NCBI RefSeq assembly: GCF_001278075.1 | Contig: NZ_CP011340.1 | Span: forward strand, 5,639,501 to 5,703,500 | Reading direction: 5' to 3' | Length of the DNA: 64,000 nucleotides | Origin: Streptomyces pristinaespiralis | GTDB lineage: Bacteria > Actinomycetota > Actinomycetes > Streptomycetales > Streptomycetaceae | In this document: positions 17,420-25,410 of the stretch, in pieces | Position numbering within the stretch: position 1 is the first letter of the stretch | How the letters are laid out: each line of letters opens with the position of its first letter | The notes under the pieces: model-generated | What the model was told of the DNA's origin: nothing | What the model saw: the letters and a program-made list of their open reading frames with translations, nothing else | Databases searched by the model: none | Program-made: the position numbers and the translations under genes

Positions 17420-18681
17420 GCCCACGCGAGGTGCTCCCGGTTGTGCGCGATCAGCTGCTCGGTGAGCTGCTGCGCGTATTCGTACTGGCCGACCAGCGGG
17501 TGCGACAGCAGCGCCTTGAAGACCCGGTCGCGCCCGCCGCGCAGCGCGGCCTCCAGCGCCAGGTCCTCGTACGCCGTCACATTGGCGGTCAACCCCGCGT
17601 ACAGCGGATCGAGTTCACCCACCGCCAGTGGTGTCGCCCCCTGGGGGCCGACCGCGGCCTGCACCTCGATCACGGCATCGTCCGGCAGGAAGGGGAGTGT
17701 GCCGTTGTTGTACGTGTTCACCACCTGGTACGGGGAGCCGGCGCCGCCGAGGAGCGAGGCGGCGAGGTCGACGGCGGCCTCCGAGTAGAAGGCGCCGCCG
17801 CGCTTGGCGAGCAGTTCCGGCTTCTCGTCGAGCTGCGGGTCGCCGTACATCTTTAGGAGCCGCTTCTCCATCTGCGCGACCTCCGCGGCCCGGGACGGCT
17901 TCGTCCGCAGCTCCCGTACGACCTCGTCGTGGCCGTAGTAGTAGCGCAGGTAGTACGAGGGCACGACGCCGAGGCGGTCGATCAGTTCGCGCGGCATGCG
18001 CAGGTCGGCCGCCACCGCGTCACCGTGCTCGGCGAGCAGCCGCGGCAGCACGTTGTCGCCCTCCGGGCCGCCGAGACGGACGGCGGTCTCCCAGGTGAGG
18101 TGGTTCAGCCCGACGTGGTCCAGGTGGACGTCGGCGGGGGCGACGTCCAGCAGCGCGGCGAACTTCCGCTGGAAGCCGATGGCCACGTTGCACAGCCCGA
18201 CGGCCTTGTGCCCGGCCTGGAGCAGAGCCCGGGTGACGATGCCGACCGGGTTGGTGAAGTCGATGATCCACGCGTCGGGACTGGTGCGGCGCACCCGCTC
18301 GGCGATGTCGAGGACGACGGGAACGGTCCGGAGCGCCTTGGCGAGGCCGCCCGCGCCGGTGGTCTCCTGGCCGACGCAGCCGCATTCCAGCGGCCAGGTC
18401 TCGTCCTGCTCGCGGGCGGCCTGGCCGCCCACCCGCAGCTGGAGCAGCACGGCGTCGGCGCCGTCGACGCCCGCGTCGAGATCGGAGGTGGTGACGATCT
18501 TCCCGGGGTGGTCCTGCTTGGCGAAGATCCGCCGGGCGAGACCGCCGACCAGTTCGAGGCGGTCGGCCGCCGGATCGATCAGTACGAGTTCCTCGATCGG
18601 CAGGGTGTCGCGCATCCGCGCGAAACCGTCGATGAGTTCGGGGGTGTAGGTGGAACCGCCCCCCACTACAGCGAGCTTCAT
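17416..18681 (-). CDS. csnH: GH4 family 6-phospho-beta-glucosidase-like glycosidase (CsnH-like)
   Basis: The 421-residue enzyme starts at an ATG (MKLAVVGGGSTYTP) with a GAAGGG site upstream. The N-terminus is the NAD-binding loop of GH4 glycosidases, which hydrolyse by redox-assisted elimination using NAD and a divalent metal. Metal- and substrate-site motifs GLCNVAIGF (about residue 170) and VGLNHLTWE (about residue 200) are intact. GH4 enzymes often act on 6-phosphorylated sugars. Here there is no PTS; an ABC importer and a separate kinase surround the gene, so the substrate is more likely an unphosphorylated glucosamine oligomer. This last point is inference from the operon. Confidence 0.92.
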   Translation of the reverse strand: MKLAVVGGGSTYTPELIDGFARMRDTLPIEELVLIDPAADRLELVGGLARRIFAKQDHPGKIVTTSDLDAGVDGADAVLLQLRVGGQAAREQDETWPLECGCVGQETTGAGGLAKALRTVPVVLDIAERVRRTSPDAWIIDFTNPVGIVTRALLQAGHKAVGLCNVAIGFQRKFAALLDVAPADVHLDHVGLNHLTWETAVRLGGPEGDNVLPRLLAEHGDAVAADLRMPRELIDRLGVVPSYYLRYYYGHDEVVRELRTKPSRAAEVAQMEKRLLKMYGDPQLDEKPELLAKRGGAFYSEAAVDLAASLLGGAGSPYQVVNTYNNGTLPFLPDDAVIEVQAAVGPQGATPLAVGELDPLYAGLTANVTAYEDLALEAALRGGRDRVFKALLSHPLVGQYEYAQQLTEQLIAHNREHLAWA

Positions 18682-18710
18682 GAACGGGCCCTTCTCGGTC
18701 CGGACAGGGC

Positions 18711-19625
18711 CTAGCCCTTCACTCCGGTCAGTGTGACGCCTTCGATGAAGGCCTTTTGTGCGAAGAAGAAGACGACGATCACGGGTGCCATGATCATGAC
18801 CGTGGCGGCCATGGTGAGGTTCCAGTCGGTCTGGTGGGCGCCCTTGAAGGACTCCAGGCCGTAGCTCAGGGTCCAGGCGGCCGGGTTCTCCGAGGCGTAG
18901 ATCTGCGGGCCGAAGTAGTCGTTCCAGCAGTAGAAAAAGTGGAACAGGGCGACCGCAGCGATCGCCGGCCTCGCCATCGGCAGCACGATCCGCACCATCG
19001 TGCGGAACTCGCCGCAGCCGTCGATCCTGGCCGCTTCCGTGTACTCCTTCGGGATGGTCAGCAGGAACTGCCGCAGCAGGAAGATGGTGAACGCGTTGCC
19101 GAAGGCGAACGGGATGATCAGCGGCCACAGGGTGCCGGCGAGGTCCAGCTGTTTCGCCCAGAAGAGGTACATCGGTACGACGACGACCTGCGGCGGCAGC
19201 ATCATCATCGCGATCACCAGCATCATCGCCAGATTGCGGCCGCGGAAGCGGAACTTGGCGAGCGCGTAGGCCACCGGGATGCTGGAGGCGACGGCGAGCA
19301 CCGTGCCGAGGCCCGCGTACAGCAGGGTGTTGCGCCACCAGGTCAGGAATCCGGGGGTGTTCCAGACGGTGACGAAGTTGCCCCACTCCCAGGTCCGCGG
19401 CCACAGGTCGCGGGTGAGCGCCTGGTCGTCGTTCATCACGGCGGTCAGGAACACGAAGACGAACGGCAGCAGGAAGAACAACGCGGCGGCGATCGCCAGT
19501 GAGTGGACGGCGATCCATTCCAGGGTCGCGCGGCGCCGTGCGGACCGCCGGGCGGCGGTGCCTCCCCGGCCGGGGGCGGCCGGCTCGTACGCGGCACGGG
19601 CAGGGGTCGGGGTCATCGTGGTCAT
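18711..19625 (-). CDS. csnG: Carbohydrate ABC transporter permease (MalG type, CsnG-like)
   Basis: The 304-residue inner-membrane permease has six predicted membrane segments, the first at about residues 38-60. The EAA coupling loop is EYTEAARIDGCGEFRTMVRI at about residues 195-214. The ATG at 19625 has GGAGG nine bases upstream within the end of the preceding permease gene, leaving a 3-bp gap, so translation is coupled. It pairs with the next gene upstream to form the transmembrane channel. No ATPase is encoded in the operon; Streptomyces sugar importers of this class share the MsiK ATPase encoded elsewhere. Confidence 0.93.
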   Translation of the reverse strand: MTTMTPTPARAAYEPAAPGRGGTAARRSARRRATLEWIAVHSLAIAAALFFLLPFVFVFLTAVMNDDQALTRDLWPRTWEWGNFVTVWNTPGFLTWWRNTLLYAGLGTVLAVASSIPVAYALAKFRFRGRNLAMMLVIAMMMLPPQVVVVPMYLFWAKQLDLAGTLWPLIIPFAFGNAFTIFLLRQFLLTIPKEYTEAARIDGCGEFRTMVRIVLPMARPAIAAVALFHFFYCWNDYFGPQIYASENPAAWTLSYGLESFKGAHQTDWNLTMAATVMIMAPVIVVFFFAQKAFIEGVTLTGVKG

Positions 19626-19628
19626 CGT

Positions 19629-20594
19629 TCAGTCCTCCGCCGACATGAAGCCGGAGCGCCGCCGCATCAGGATCGCCGTGAAGGCCATGGCCAGGGCGAA
19701 CAGCACCAGGGCGACCACGCAGGCCGCGCCGGTGTCGAAGCGCTGGAAGCCGAGGTTGTAGATCGTCTGCGGGACGGTCAGCGTGGTCCTGTCCGGATAA
19801 CCGGGCTCGAACTGCTGCCCGGAGCCGCCGATCACCCCGCTCGCCACCTTCGCCGCCACCAGCGGCTCCGTGTAGTACTGCATGGTCGCGATCACCCCGG
19901 TGACCACGGCGAACAGCACGATGGGGGAGATGTTGGGGAAGGTGACGTAGCGGAACCGCTGCCAGGCGCGGGCGCCGTCCAGCTCCGCCGCCTCGTACTG
20001 CTCCTTGGGGACGTCGAGCAGCGCCGCCATGAAGATCACCATCAGGTCGCCGATGCCCCACAGGGCGAGGATCGTCAGCGAGGGCTTCGACCAGGCGGGG
20101 TCGGTGAACCAGCCGGGCGCGGGCAGCCCAACGGACTCGAGGATGGTGTTGGCGGGTCCCGTACCGGGGTTGAGCAGGAAGACGAACGACATGGTCGCGG
20201 CGACGGGCGGAGCCAGGTACGGCAGGTAGAAGAGCGTCCTGAAGACCCCGGCACCCGTCTTGATCTTCGTGATCAGCAGCCCGATGCCGATCCCGAACAG
20301 CACCCGCAGCGACACCATCACGGCGACCAGCCACAGGGTGTTGCGCAGGGCCGGCCAGAAGAAGACGTAGTCGTTGAAGACGTACGACCAGTTCTTGAGG
20401 CCCACCCACACCGGCGGGGCGAAGCCGTCGTACTCCATGAAGGAGAAGTAGACGGTCGACACCAGCGGGTAGGCGAAGAAGACCGCGAAGCCGATCAGCC
20501 AGGGGGACAGGAAGCCCAGCGTGCGCAGCGCCGACCTGCGGCGCTTGGCCCGCAGCGCACGGCTCACCGGCGGACGGAAGGTGGTGGCGGCCAT
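19629..20594 (-). CDS. csnF: Carbohydrate ABC transporter permease (MalF type, CsnF-like)
   Basis: The 321-residue inner-membrane protein has six membrane segments beginning with LGFLSPWLIGFAVFFAYPLV and an EAA loop YEAAELDGARAWQRFRYVTF. Its ATG at 20594 shares one base with the stop of the binding-protein gene (TGATG), so the two are translationally coupled. With csnG it forms the permease of the oligosaccharide importer. Confidence 0.93.
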   Translation of the reverse strand: MAATTFRPPVSRALRAKRRRSALRTLGFLSPWLIGFAVFFAYPLVSTVYFSFMEYDGFAPPVWVGLKNWSYVFNDYVFFWPALRNTLWLVAVMVSLRVLFGIGIGLLITKIKTGAGVFRTLFYLPYLAPPVAATMSFVFLLNPGTGPANTILESVGLPAPGWFTDPAWSKPSLTILALWGIGDLMVIFMAALLDVPKEQYEAAELDGARAWQRFRYVTFPNISPIVLFAVVTGVIATMQYYTEPLVAAKVASGVIGGSGQQFEPGYPDRTTLTVPQTIYNLGFQRFDTGAACVVALVLFALAMAFTAILMRRRSGFMSAED

Positions 20595-21931
20595 CAGCGT
20601 GCCTGCTCGTTGTCCTTGTCGATCTGGGCGTCGGTCTTCTTCAGGCCCGCGTCGAGATCCTTCTCCCGGCCGGCCTCGTGGCGCACGCCGAGGTCCTGGG
20701 CGGTCAGCAGGAACGCGCCGCCGTTGACGGACGAAGGGGCGTGGGAGCTCTTGGGGTGCTGGGCGATGTCCACGAAGGTGCGGTACAGCGGGTCGTCGTT
20801 CAGCTTCGGGGACTTCAGCGCCGCCACGGTGGAGGGCACGTTGTGGATGGCGTTGGCGAAGGAGACGACCGCGTCGGTGTCGGTGGAGAGGTACTTCACC
20901 AGCTCCCAGGCCGCGTTCTGCTTCTTGCTCACCCCCGCGATACCGAGGATCGTTCCCGAGAGATAACCCTTGCCGTAGTCGGCGGCCTGGTCGTCCGGGA
21001 CGGGGAAGGGGGCCGCGCCGATCTCGAAGTCCAGGCCGGCGTCCTGGGCCATCTTGCCGCGCCATTCGCCGTCCAGCTGCATGGCGACCTGCCCGGTGTG
21101 GAAGGGGTGCTTGGGTCCCCACTCGTCGCCGAGGCCGGTGCGGAACTTCTCCAGCTTCTTGTAGCCGCCGAGCTTGTCGGCCAGGTTCTTCTGCCAGGTG
21201 AACAGCGCCTTGGCGGCGGGGTCCCCGGCCAGGTCGGACCTGCCCTCCGCGTCGAAGTACCGGACGCCGAACTGTGACGCGTAGTGCTCGAACGTCGTCT
21301 CGTAGCCCTGGAAGTTCGGCATGAAGCCGAGCTGCTCGTAGCTGTCGCCCTTGGTTCTGGTCAGTTTCTGGGCGACCTTGTCGAACTCGGAGAGCGTCTT
21401 CGGCGGCGCGGTGATCCCGGCCTCGGCGAAGGCCTTCTTGTTGTAGTAGAGGCCGTACGCGTCACCCAGCAGCGGCACGGCGCACCGCTTGCCCTCGTGC
21501 TCGGTGTACTTGGCCATCTGCGGCAGGAAGGTCCGCGCCGGGTCGATGTCCGACTTCGCGAGGAACGGCTTCAGGTCGGCGAGCGCGTTGGTGGAGCAGA
21601 ACCGGCCGACGTTGTCGGTGGTGAACGAGGAGACCACGTCGGGCGCGTTCGAACCGCCCGCGCGCAGGGCCTGGTTGAGCTTGTCGTCCGTGATGCCCTT
21701 GACGACCTTGACCTTGATGTTGGGGTGCTTCTTCTCGAACGAGTCGATGTTGGCCTCGATCGCCGCGACCTCGCCGGGCGCGGACCAGCCGTGCCAGAAG
21801 GTGAGGGTCGTTTTCGCCTTCGGGTCGTCCGTGGCGCCGCTCCCGGCCGATCCCGTACAGGCCGTGGCGAGAAGCGATATCGCGGCGGTCGCGGCGAGCG
21901 CGGCGCCCTTGGTCCGGCGGTTTCTGGGCAT
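20594..21931 (-). CDS. csnE: Sugar-binding lipoprotein of the ABC importer (CsnE-like)
   Basis: The 445-residue type 1 extracellular solute-binding protein has a lipoprotein signal peptide: basic MPRNRRTKG, a hydrophobic core and the lipobox LATAC with the modified cysteine at about residue 25. The mature part has the family motif LTFWHGWSAPGEVAAIEANI. The ATG is supported by AGGGAGG seven bases upstream. It would capture chitosan-type oligosaccharides outside the membrane and deliver them to the two permeases encoded next. Specificity is inferred from the operon. Confidence 0.92.
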   Translation of the reverse strand: MPRNRRTKGAALAATAAISLLATACTGSAGSGATDDPKAKTTLTFWHGWSAPGEVAAIEANIDSFEKKHPNIKVKVVKGITDDKLNQALRAGGSNAPDVVSSFTTDNVGRFCSTNALADLKPFLAKSDIDPARTFLPQMAKYTEHEGKRCAVPLLGDAYGLYYNKKAFAEAGITAPPKTLSEFDKVAQKLTRTKGDSYEQLGFMPNFQGYETTFEHYASQFGVRYFDAEGRSDLAGDPAAKALFTWQKNLADKLGGYKKLEKFRTGLGDEWGPKHPFHTGQVAMQLDGEWRGKMAQDAGLDFEIGAAPFPVPDDQAADYGKGYLSGTILGIAGVSKKQNAAWELVKYLSTDTDAVVSFANAIHNVPSTVAALKSPKLNDDPLYRTFVDIAQHPKSSHAPSSVNGGAFLLTAQDLGVRHEAGREKDLDAGLKKTDAQIDKDNEQAR

Positions 21932-22041
21932 GGCGGTGCCTCCCTGTGACAAGGACGGGGGAAGGAAGGGGGGAAGGAAGGGCGGAGGGACGAGGGGCCG
22001 GCCCGCTACGGCAAGGCGGCGGGCCCCGGGCGGGTCGGGGG

Positions 22042-23244
22042 TCAGCGCGAGGTGTCGAACACCTCGTCGCGGGTGGTGGCCAGCGCGCTCTCCAGCGCAC
22101 CGCGCAGCACCGGATGCCGGCGTACGGCTCCGAGCACGAGGCGCGGCCGGGACGCGGCGAGCTCGGTCAGCTCCGCCTGCACCCGCGTCCGCAGCGGCTC
22201 GCCGCCGGCGGCGATGACCTCGCCGGAGAGGACGACCAGCTCCGGGTCGAGCACGGCCACCATGGAGGCCAGACCGGTGGCCAGCCCGGTCGCGAAGGCG
22301 TCGAGCAGCTGCCCGTACGGTCCGCTGTCGTTCTCCGCGGCCCTCGCCACGAGCGCGGTCGCGACCTCGGCGTGCGGGCCGCTTCCGATGTCCTCCAGAC
22401 CGAGCTCCCTGGCCAGCCGGGGGAGCGCCTGGGCACCGGCGAGTTCCTGGAAGCCGCCACTGTTGGCCTTGGTCACCTGGCGGACCAGCGGCGTCCCGGG
22501 CACCGGCAGGAAGCCGACCTCGCCGGCGCCGCCGGTGAAGCCGCGGTGCAGCCGGCCGCCGATGACGACGGCGGCGCCGAGGCCCTCCTCGTTCCACAGC
22601 AGGACGAAGTTCTCGTGGCCGTGGGCGGCGCCGAGACGCTGCTCGGCGACGGCGGCGAGGTTGACGTCGTTCTCGTACTCGACGGGCATCGGCAGGGCCG
22701 CCGCCAGCTCGTACCGGAGGGTGGGGGAGTGCCAGCCGGGCAGGTGCGAGGCGTACCGCAGCCGGCCGGTGGACGGGTCGAAGGCGCCAGGGGTGCCGAT
22801 GACGAGACGTTGGACGTCCGTGCGGGTCAGCCCGGCGGCCTTCACGGCCCCTTCGAGCGCGTCGGTCACCTGCCGTACGACCCGGTCGGCGCGCCGTCCC
22901 GGTGTGGGGAGCTCGAACTCGCCCACGGTCGCGCCGGTGACGTCGGCGACGGCGGCGCGGATCCGCTCGGGGGTGACGTCGAGACCGGCGGCGTGGGCCA
23001 CGTTCCCGTTGATCGCGTACAGCTGGGCGCTGGGGCCCGGCCGTCCCTCGGTGGTGCCGGTGACGACGACGAGGCCGGCGGCCTCGAGCCTGGCCAGCAG
23101 CTGGGAGGCGGTGGGCTTCGACAGACCGGTGAGCTTGCCGATCCGGGTCCGCGAGAGGGGACCGTGTTCGAGCAGCAGATCGAGCGCGGCACGGTCGTTC
23201 ATGGCGCGCAGTACGCGCGGGGTACCGGGCGTGGTTCCGGCCAC
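22042..23244 (-). CDS. csnR: ROK-family transcriptional repressor (CsnR-like)
   Basis: The 400-residue protein has an N-terminal winged helix at about residues 15-70 (SRTRIGKLTGLSKPTASQLL) and a C-terminal ROK sugar-kinase-like domain. The usual ROK zinc motif with several cysteines is absent, and no cysteine was seen in that region. This suggests a non-zinc, non-catalytic regulator. It is the first gene of the operon; csnE follows about 110 bp downstream. A perfect palindrome lies about 50 bp upstream of the GTG start (see operator). CsnR in S. lividans and S. coelicolor represses chitosanase and this same operon arrangement, which is the basis of the name. A downstream ATG (MNDRAALDLL) is an alternative start. 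Confidence 0.9.
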   Translation of the reverse strand: MAGTTPGTPRVLRAMNDRAALDLLLEHGPLSRTRIGKLTGLSKPTASQLLARLEAAGLVVVTGTTEGRPGPSAQLYAINGNVAHAAGLDVTPERIRAAVADVTGATVGEFELPTPGRRADRVVRQVTDALEGAVKAAGLTRTDVQRLVIGTPGAFDPSTGRLRYASHLPGWHSPTLRYELAAALPMPVEYENDVNLAAVAEQRLGAAHGHENFVLLWNEEGLGAAVVIGGRLHRGFTGGAGEVGFLPVPGTPLVRQVTKANSGGFQELAGAQALPRLARELGLEDIGSGPHAEVATALVARAAENDSGPYGQLLDAFATGLATGLASMVAVLDPELVVLSGEVIAAGGEPLRTRVQAELTELAASRPRLVLGAVRRHPVLRGALESALATTRDEVFDTSR

Positions 23245-23289
23245 GACGCTTGCACCTGCCTCTCGGCCCGGCCTCTCGACCTGGACTGT

Positions 23290-23304
23290 TAGGAAAGTTT
23301 CCTA
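23290..23304. promoter_or_regulatory. Palindromic operator upstream of csnR (TAGGAAAGTTTCCTA)
   Basis: A perfect 15-bp inverted repeat centred on one G lies 46-60 bp upstream of the csnR start codon, where a promoter-overlapping operator is expected. AGGAAA/TTTCCT half-sites are typical of ROK repressors in Streptomyces, including CsnR, so autoregulation of the operon is likely. Confidence 0.8.
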
Positions 23305-23352
23305 TTCCGTGGGGACGAAAGTAGGCCGCCCGCAGGACGACGTCAATGGCAA

Positions 23353-23391
23353 ACGCCCCCTGGGCAACCAAAGCGTTACCGAAGGGGGCGT
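23353..23391 (-). terminator. Terminator after the MscS gene
   Basis: A 9-bp perfect stem (ACGCCCCCT / AGGGGGCGT) with a 21-nt loop lies 29 bp past the MscS stop. On the minus strand the stem is followed by TTTG. It also insulates the csn promoter. Confidence 0.75.
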
Positions 23392-23419
23392 CGTCATGGG
23401 GCTTCCTGCCCCCGTGACA

Positions 23420-24490
23420 CTACTTGGAGAGGTTCGCCGGAGGCGGTATCGGCGACGCGGCCATCGACTGCGGCGAGACCGCGGAGGAGAAGGCCGACGG
23501 GGCGGCCATGCCCGCGGTCGGGTCCGGCACGGACTCCTCCGCCGGCTGCGGCAGGCCGCCGACGATACGGATGCCCGCCTCGTCGAACGCACGCTTGATC
23601 CGCCAGCGCACCTCCCGCTCGACCCCCAGCGCCTTGCCCGGCATCGTCTTGGCGGAGACCCGGAACGTCATCGAGTCGAGCAGTACCTCGGTCAGACCCA
23701 GCGTCTCGAGCGGGCCCCACAGCTGCTCGTTCCACGGCTCCGCCTTCGCCAGGTCGTCCGCGACCTCGCCGATGACGGCCTTGACGTGGTCCAGGTCCTC
23801 GGAGGAACGGACCGTGACGTCGACGGCCGCCGTCGCCCAGCCCTGGCTCAGGTTGCCGATCCGCTTGATCTCACCGTTGCGCACGTACCAGATCTCGCCG
23901 TTGTCGCCGCGCAGCTTGGTGACCCGCAGCCCCACCTCGATCACCTCGCCCGACGCGACACCCGCGTCGATCGAGTCCCCGACCCCGTACTGGTCCTCCA
24001 TGATCATGAAGACGCCGGAGAGGAAGTCGGTGACGAGATTGCGGGCGCCGAAACCGATCGCGACACCGGCCACACCCGCGGAGGCGAGCAGCGGCGCCAG
24101 ATCGATCTGGAACGCCCCGAGGATCATCAGACCCGCGGTGCCGAGGATCAGGAACGACGCGATGGAGCGCAGCACGGAACCGATGGCCTCGGAGCGCTGG
24201 CGACGCCGCTCCGCGTTGACCAGCAGACCCCCCAGCGCCGTGCCCTCCACGGCCTGCGCCGAGCGGTTCATCCGCGCTATCAGCTTCGTCAGCGCCCGGC
24301 GCACCAGCATCCGCAGCACCAGCGCGACGATCAGGATCAGCGTGATGCGCAGTCCGGTGTTCAGCCAGGTGGACCAGTTCTCCTCGACCCAGCCGGCCGC
24401 GCTCTCGGCGCGCTTGGCGGCCTCGTCGAGCGTGACAGGAGCGGGCGAGGCGTCAGCGTCCAGCAGTGCGGACGACCAGAAGGCGGTCAC
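23420..24490 (-). CDS. Small-conductance mechanosensitive channel (MscS family)
   Basis: The 356-residue membrane protein starts at a GTG with GGAGG eight bases upstream; a TTG 33 bp earlier is less likely. It has an N-terminal membrane segment (WLNTGLRITLILIVALVLRM), further segments around residues 120-165, and the pore-lining TM3-like segment GVAGVAIGFGARNLVTDFLS. The cytoplasmic beta domain (DQYGVGDSI, GEVIEVGLRVTKLRGDNGEI) and an alpha/beta vestibule follow. It would release solutes on hypo-osmotic shock. The Pro/Ala-rich C-terminal tail of about 40 residues is an addition to the minimal channel. Confidence 0.93.
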   Translation of the reverse strand: MTAFWSSALLDADASPAPVTLDEAAKRAESAAGWVEENWSTWLNTGLRITLILIVALVLRMLVRRALTKLIARMNRSAQAVEGTALGGLLVNAERRRQRSEAIGSVLRSIASFLILGTAGLMILGAFQIDLAPLLASAGVAGVAIGFGARNLVTDFLSGVFMIMEDQYGVGDSIDAGVASGEVIEVGLRVTKLRGDNGEIWYVRNGEIKRIGNLSQGWATAAVDVTVRSSEDLDHVKAVIGEVADDLAKAEPWNEQLWGPLETLGLTEVLLDSMTFRVSAKTMPGKALGVEREVRWRIKRAFDEAGIRIVGGLPQPAEESVPDPTAGMAAPSAFSSAVSPQSMAASPIPPPANLSK

Positions 24491-24774
24491 AGGAGGAACC
24501 TCCAGCTTGCGGTGGGAGACCAATAACCCTAACGGGGCATCCGGCGTGATCCGCCTCGTTCCACGGCCGAGAGACGAGGCTCACCGGCCCCTCCGGAGGG
24601 GGGCCACGCCGGGCTCCCGGGCGGCGTGGGGGACCCGGCGGCGCCCTTGTGGCGGAAAACACCTCGAGCCCGTTACGCATACGTGGTGGCGCAGGAAGCG
24701 GCCATGAGGACAAACTGATGGCAGATCGTCCCGGCGCGAGCCACGCGCCGCCGGCGTACAAGGAGGCATCCACC

Positions 24775-25311
24775 GTGCCGCACGTCCTGGTCCTCAACGC
24801 GTCGTACGAGCCCCTCGGCGTCGTACCGCTCCGCCGCGCGCTCGTCCTCGTCCTGGAGAACAAGGCTCTCTGCCTCGAGGAGTCCGGCGCCTTCATGCAT
24901 AGCGAGAGCCGCGTCGTCGCCGCGCCCAGCGTCGTGCGTCTCAAACGGTTCGTGCGGGTCCCCTACCGGGGGCCCGTTCCTCTTACCCGCAAAGCCCTCT
25001 TCGCCCGCGACGGCGGGCGCTGTATGTACTGCGGTGGCGTCGCAACCAGCGTCGACCATGTCGTTCCGCGCAGTCGCGGTGGGCAGCACGCCTGGGACAA
25101 CGTGGTCGCCGCGTGCCGCCGCTGCAACCACGTCAAGGCCGACCGTCACCTGCGGGAACTCGGCTGGCGCCTGCGCCACCAGCCGGCCCCGCCGAGCGGT
25201 CTCGCCTGGCGCATCATCGGAACCGGCCACCGCGATCCGCGCTGGCTGCCCTACCTCCAGCCGTACGGCGCGGACGACGCGATCACCCGCATCGACGGCA
25301 TCTCGGCGTAG
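24775..25311 (+). CDS. HNH endonuclease
   Basis: The 178-residue protein starts at a GTG (MPHVLVLNASYEPLG) with AAGGAGG eight bases upstream. The frame is open further upstream to 24649 but has no ribosome site there. An N-terminal segment conserved in actinobacterial HNH proteins precedes a classical HNH core at about residues 85-125: CMYCGGVATSVDHVVPRSRG...NVVAACRRCN, with paired zinc cysteines and the DH catalytic pair. It belongs to a widely conserved chromosomal group, not a phage-linked type, and its biological role is not established. It is divergent from the MscS gene across a 284-bp gap. Confidence 0.92.
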   Translation: MPHVLVLNASYEPLGVVPLRRALVLVLENKALCLEESGAFMHSESRVVAAPSVVRLKRFVRVPYRGPVPLTRKALFARDGGRCMYCGGVATSVDHVVPRSRGGQHAWDNVVAACRRCNHVKADRHLRELGWRLRHQPAPPSGLAWRIIGTGHRDPRWLPYLQPYGADDAITRIDGISA

Positions 25312-25343
25312 CGCGCGCCCGCCCGCCGGGATCCGCCCGGTGT

Positions 25344-25394
25344 CCTCGACCGCCGGAAGGGCCGGCTCCGCCGGCCCCTCCGCGGCGATCGAGG
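25344..25394. terminator. Bidirectional terminator between HNH and GH84 genes
   Basis: The inner perfect stem GGGCCGGC-TCC-GCCGGCCC (25359-25377) sits inside an outer CCTCGA / TCGAGG pairing (25344-25349 and 25389-25394), between two convergent genes. Confidence 0.7.
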
Positions 25395-25410
25395 CGCGGG
25401 CGCGGCGGTC

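Noticed and set aside
24775..25311. HNH endonuclease considered as a mobile element or homing nuclease
   Set aside because: It lies in normal chromosomal context with no intron, intein, terminase or integrase and belongs to a conserved actinobacterial group.
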